From: Parabacteroides chongii
Lineage (GTDB): Bacteria > Bacteroidota > Bacteroidia > Bacteroidales > Tannerellaceae
DNA length: 64,000 nucleotides
Reading direction: 5' to 3'
NCBI RefSeq assembly: GCF_029581355.1
Contig: NZ_CP120849.1
Span: forward strand, 3,070,501-3,134,500
Shown: one piece after another, positions 61,034 through 64,000 of the stretch
How positions within the stretch are numbered: the stretch's first letter is position 1
How the letters are laid out: each line of letters begins with the position of its first letter
Program-made: the position numbers and the translations under genes
The notes under the pieces: generated by a model
Database searches by the model: none
The model's input: the letters and a program-made list of their open reading frames with translations, nothing else
Told to the model about the DNA's origin: nothing

Positions 61034-64000
61034 ATGAAATTAAAAATGTTAGTTTGCTGTTGTTCCCTGATCGGAATGACAGCATTCGCTCAAAAGAATG
61101 AGTGGAGAGATCCGAACGTGAATGCGGTGAACCGTGCCCCGATGCATGCGAACTACTTTGCGTTCGAAACAGCAGATGCAGCGTTAAAGGGATGTAAAGA
61201 ATCATCAGCCAATTTTATGACTTTGAACGGAACCTGGAAATTTAACTGGGTGAAAGATGCCGATGCACGTCCTACTGATTTTTACCAGGTCGGTTTCAAT
61301 GACAAAGGATGGGCGAATATGCCTGTACCCGGTATTTGGGAACTGAATGGTTTCGGCGATCCTATTTATGTGAATGTAGGATATGCCTGGCGGAACCAGT
61401 TCAAGAATAACCCACCTGAAATACCTGTAGAAAACAATCATGTCGGTTCTTATCGTAAAGAAATAGTTATTCCGGCAGACTGGAAAGGCAAGGAGATTTT
61501 TGCTCATTTCGGTTCGGTGACTTCCAATATGTATCTTTGGGTGAACGGTCAGTATGTCGGTTACAGCGAAGACAGCAAACTCGAAGCTGAGTTCGATTTG
61601 ACAAAATACCTGAAACCGGGCAAGAACCTGATCGCGTTCCAGACTTTCCGCTGGTGTGACGGCACGTATCTGGAAGACCAGGATTTCCTGCGTTTGTCGG
61701 GTGTCGGTCGCGACTGCTATCTGTATGCACGCAATCCTAAATATATTCAGGATATCCGTGTGACTCCGGATCTGGATGCCCAGTATAAGGATGCGACATT
61801 GAATGTGAGCCTGAACCTGAAAGGTAGCGGGGCGGTAGACTTGAAATTGTTGGACAAACAAGGCAATCCGGTTGCTACGGCTTCCTTAAAGGGATCGGGT
61901 AAAGTATCGACAGACATCGCTGTTGCCAATCCGTTAAAATGGACGGCTGAAACACCGAACCTCTATACATTGGTTGCCACTTTGAAAGATGGTAATAAGG
62001 AACTGGAAGTTATTCCGGTAAAGGTCGGTTTCCGTAAGATCGAACTGAAGAACAGTCAGATACTGGTAAACGGTCAGCCGGTATTGTTCAAAGGAGCAGA
62101 CCGTCATGAAATGGATCCGGACGGAGGTTATGTCGTATCCCGCGAACGTATGCTGCAGGATATCAGAATAATGAAAGAGTACAACCTCAATGCGGTTCGT
62201 ACCTGTCACTATCCGGATGCGAATTTGTGGTATGACCTGTGCGACGAATACGGTATCTATGTCGTTGCCGAAGCGAATGTGGAATCTCACGGTATGGGAT
62301 ATGGCGAAGAAACACTGGCTAAGAATCCGTTATATGCTAAAGCACATATGGAGCGTAACCAGCGTAATGTACAGCGTGGTTTCAACCATCCGTCCATCAT
62401 CTTTTGGTCGTTAGGTAATGAAGCTGGTTTCGGACCGAACTTCGAAGCATGCTACACCTGGATCAAGAATGAAGACAAGAGCCGTGCCGTTCAGTACGAA
62501 CAGGCCGGAACGAATGAATTTACCGATATCTACTGCCCGATGTATCTGGATTATAAAGGATGTGAAGACTATTGTAACGGTAATGTCGATAAACCGCTTA
62601 TCCAGTGTGAATATGCACATGCAATGGGTAATTCACAGGGTGGATTTAAAGAATATTGGGATCTTGTCCGTAAGTACCCGAAGTATCAGGGTGGTTTCAT
62701 TTGGGACTTTGTGGATCAGTCTTTGCGTTGGAAGAATGACAAAGGTGTTGAATTTTATGGTTATGGCGGTGACTTTAACCGTTATGATGCAACCGATAAC
62801 AACTTCCTCGATAATGGTTTGATCAGTCCGGATCGTAAACCGAATCCGCATATGCATGAAGTAGGCTATATCTATCAGTCTATTTGGGTAACTCCTTCCG
62901 ACCTGGCAAACGGTGTCGTGAATGTGTATAATGAGAACTTCTTCCGTAATCTCGACGGTTATTATGCTGAATGGGAACTGTTGGCTGAGGGTGAAGTGAT
63001 ACAGACCGGTATGATCAAGGATTTGGATGTCGCTCCACAGCAGACTAAATCTGTAAAGTTGAATTATAGCACGGAAGGTATATGTAAATGTAAGGAATTA
63101 CTGCTGAATGTGGCTTTCAAACTGAAGAAAGCGGAAACGATGCTTCCTGCCGGACATACGGTTGCCAAGAATCAGCTGGTGGTTCGTCCGTACAAAGCTC
63201 CTGAATTGAAACTGGCTAATGTGGAGAAGACCAATATTGCCACTGTCATTCCGACAATCAAAGAGAACGATTATAATTACCTGATCGTTTCCGGCGAGAA
63301 CTTCCTGATCGAATTTAATAAGCATGACGGATTCCTTTGCAAATACGATGTGAAAGGACTGGCTTTGATCGATGAAGGCGGAAAGCTGACACCGAACTTC
63401 TGGCGTGCACCGACCGATAACGATATGGGTGCCGGTTTGCAGAAAAAATATGCTGCCTGGAAAGAACCGGGTCTGAAGCTGACTTCACTGACGAATAAGA
63501 TCGAGAACGGTCAGGCTGTAGTAAATGCTGAATATACGATGGAAGCCGTATCGGCTAAATTGTCTATATCCTATACTATAAATAATGAAGGTGCGGTAAA
63601 AGTATCACAGAAGATGGTGGCCGACAAGTCAGCCAAGATTTCCGATATGTTCCGTTTCGGTATGCAGATGCAGATGCCGGAAGAGATGTCGCTGATCAAG
63701 TACTATGGACGTGGTCCGTGGGAGAATTATTCAGACCGTAACAACGTAACTGACCTGGGTAAATTCTGCCAGACAGTCGATGAACAGTTCTATTCTTATA
63801 TCCGTCCGCAGGAAACCGGTACAAAGACAGATATCCGCTGGTGGAAACAGACGAATAAGGGAGGTAATGGTTTGATGTTCGTTGCCGAGGCTCCGTTCTC
63901 TGCTTCCGCATTGAATTATTCGATCGAATCGCTGGACGACGGTGTACAGAAAGATCAGAGACATTCAGAGCTGGTCCCGAAAGTAGACTATACAAATCTT
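61034..64000 (+). CDS. GH2 beta-galactosidase, 3' end beyond the window
   Basis: An open frame of 989 codons that reaches the window edge without a stop. A signal peptide covers about residues 1-20 ('GMTAFAQ'). Order: jelly-roll sugar-binding domain ('NGTWKFNWVKDADARP', 'PVPGIWELNGFGDPIYVNVGYAW'), immunoglobulin-like domains, TIM barrel with 'GADRHEMDPDGGYVVSRERMLQDI', acid/base Glu in 'FWSLGNEAGFGPN', nucleophile Glu in 'IQCEYAHAMGNSQGG', and a C-terminal beta-galactosidase small-chain domain ('YYGRGPWENYSDR'). The E. coli LacZ length is 1023, so only the tail is missing. An exported enzyme, it may trim galactose from host or plant glycans. Confidence 0.95.
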   Translation, partial: MKLKMLVCCCSLIGMTAFAQKNEWRDPNVNAVNRAPMHANYFAFETADAALKGCKESSANFMTLNGTWKFNWVKDADARPTDFYQVGFNDKGWANMPVPGIWELNGFGDPIYVNVGYAWRNQFKNNPPEIPVENNHVGSYRKEIVIPADWKGKEIFAHFGSVTSNMYLWVNGQYVGYSEDSKLEAEFDLTKYLKPGKNLIAFQTFRWCDGTYLEDQDFLRLSGVGRDCYLYARNPKYIQDIRVTPDLDAQYKDATLNVSLNLKGSGAVDLKLLDKQGNPVATASLKGSGKVSTDIAVANPLKWTAETPNLYTLVATLKDGNKELEVIPVKVGFRKIELKNSQILVNGQPVLFKGADRHEMDPDGGYVVSRERMLQDIRIMKEYNLNAVRTCHYPDANLWYDLCDEYGIYVVAEANVESHGMGYGEETLAKNPLYAKAHMERNQRNVQRGFNHPSIIFWSLGNEAGFGPNFEACYTWIKNEDKSRAVQYEQAGTNEFTDIYCPMYLDYKGCEDYCNGNVDKPLIQCEYAHAMGNSQGGFKEYWDLVRKYPKYQGGFIWDFVDQSLRWKNDKGVEFYGYGGDFNRYDATDNNFLDNGLISPDRKPNPHMHEVGYIYQSIWVTPSDLANGVVNVYNENFFRNLDGYYAEWELLAEGEVIQTGMIKDLDVAPQQTKSVKLNYSTEGICKCKELLLNVAFKLKKAETMLPAGHTVAKNQLVVRPYKAPELKLANVEKTNIATVIPTIKENDYNYLIVSGENFLIEFNKHDGFLCKYDVKGLALIDEGGKLTPNFWRAPTDNDMGAGLQKKYAAWKEPGLKLTSLTNKIENGQAVVNAEYTMEAVSAKLSISYTINNEGAVKVSQKMVADKSAKISDMFRFGMQMQMPEEMSLIKYYGRGPWENYSDRNNVTDLGKFCQTVDEQFYSYIRPQETGTKTDIRWWKQTNKGGNGLMFVAEAPFSASALNYSIESLDDGVQKDQRHSELVPKVDYTNL

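Overview
The window comes from a Bacteroidales gut-type bacterium, most likely Parabacteroides or a close relative. The evidence is three SusC/SusD-type uptake loci, a hybrid two-component regulator, promoters of the Bacteroidetes form TTG-N19..21-TAnnTTTG, an AmgK/MurU-like peptidoglycan-recycling pair, and a large exported protein with a C-terminal sorting-like domain. No rRNA, integrase, transposase or CRISPR array is visible. One tRNA (Ala, GGC) is present.

Layout. 1-2593: end of a SusD gene and a metallophosphoesterase. 2692-10015: a leucine biosynthesis operon (leuA, leuC, leuD, a second leuA-like/citramalate-type synthase, mgsA, leuB). It is preceded by a Leu/Ile-rich leader peptide and a textbook attenuator, and is interrupted by a small repeat-bounded GxxExxY gene. 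10118-11791: a YoeB-type toxin/antitoxin pair, a 44-codon ORF, and a roughly 0.5 kb palindromic element. 11792-17760: a TPR protein, an MscS channel, an RSH (p)ppGpp enzyme with a degenerate hydrolase site, and a DUF4301 protein. 17933-21295: a PCMD lipoprotein, a beta-barrel protein and a Tat-exported oxidoreductase, followed by a 120 bp miniature copy of the GxxExxY element. 21483-32346: a sulfated-glycan utilisation locus (HTCS regulator divergent from SusC, SusD and a serine-type sulfatase). 32482-38837: tRNA-Ala, DUF4286, ruvC, ferritin, gdhA and a receiver/PEP-pyruvate-binding fusion. 38912-52083: a leftward SusC/SusD locus whose enzymes are all predicted phosphoesterases, controlled by a divergent ECF sigma factor and a frameshifted FecR anti-sigma gene. 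52113-54274: a MurU-like nucleotidyltransferase and an AmgK-like kinase fused to a RapZ C-terminal domain. 54715-64000: a large exported protein, a lipoprotein, cca, a Gfo/Idh/MocA oxidoreductase and the first 989 codons of a GH2 beta-galactosidase that runs off the end.

The most unusual signals are non-coding. Three intergenic regions (11328-11415, 35667-35754, 54354-54419) carry tandem arrays with the same exact 22-nt period, but the unit sequences are unrelated between arrays and most units contain a short dyad. A second theme is the GxxExxY element: iterated ACGCAGA motifs at its ends also encode the first residues of the protein, and a gene-less miniature derivative lies 14 kb away. A third is the ECF-controlled SusCD locus dedicated to phosphate esters rather than glycans.
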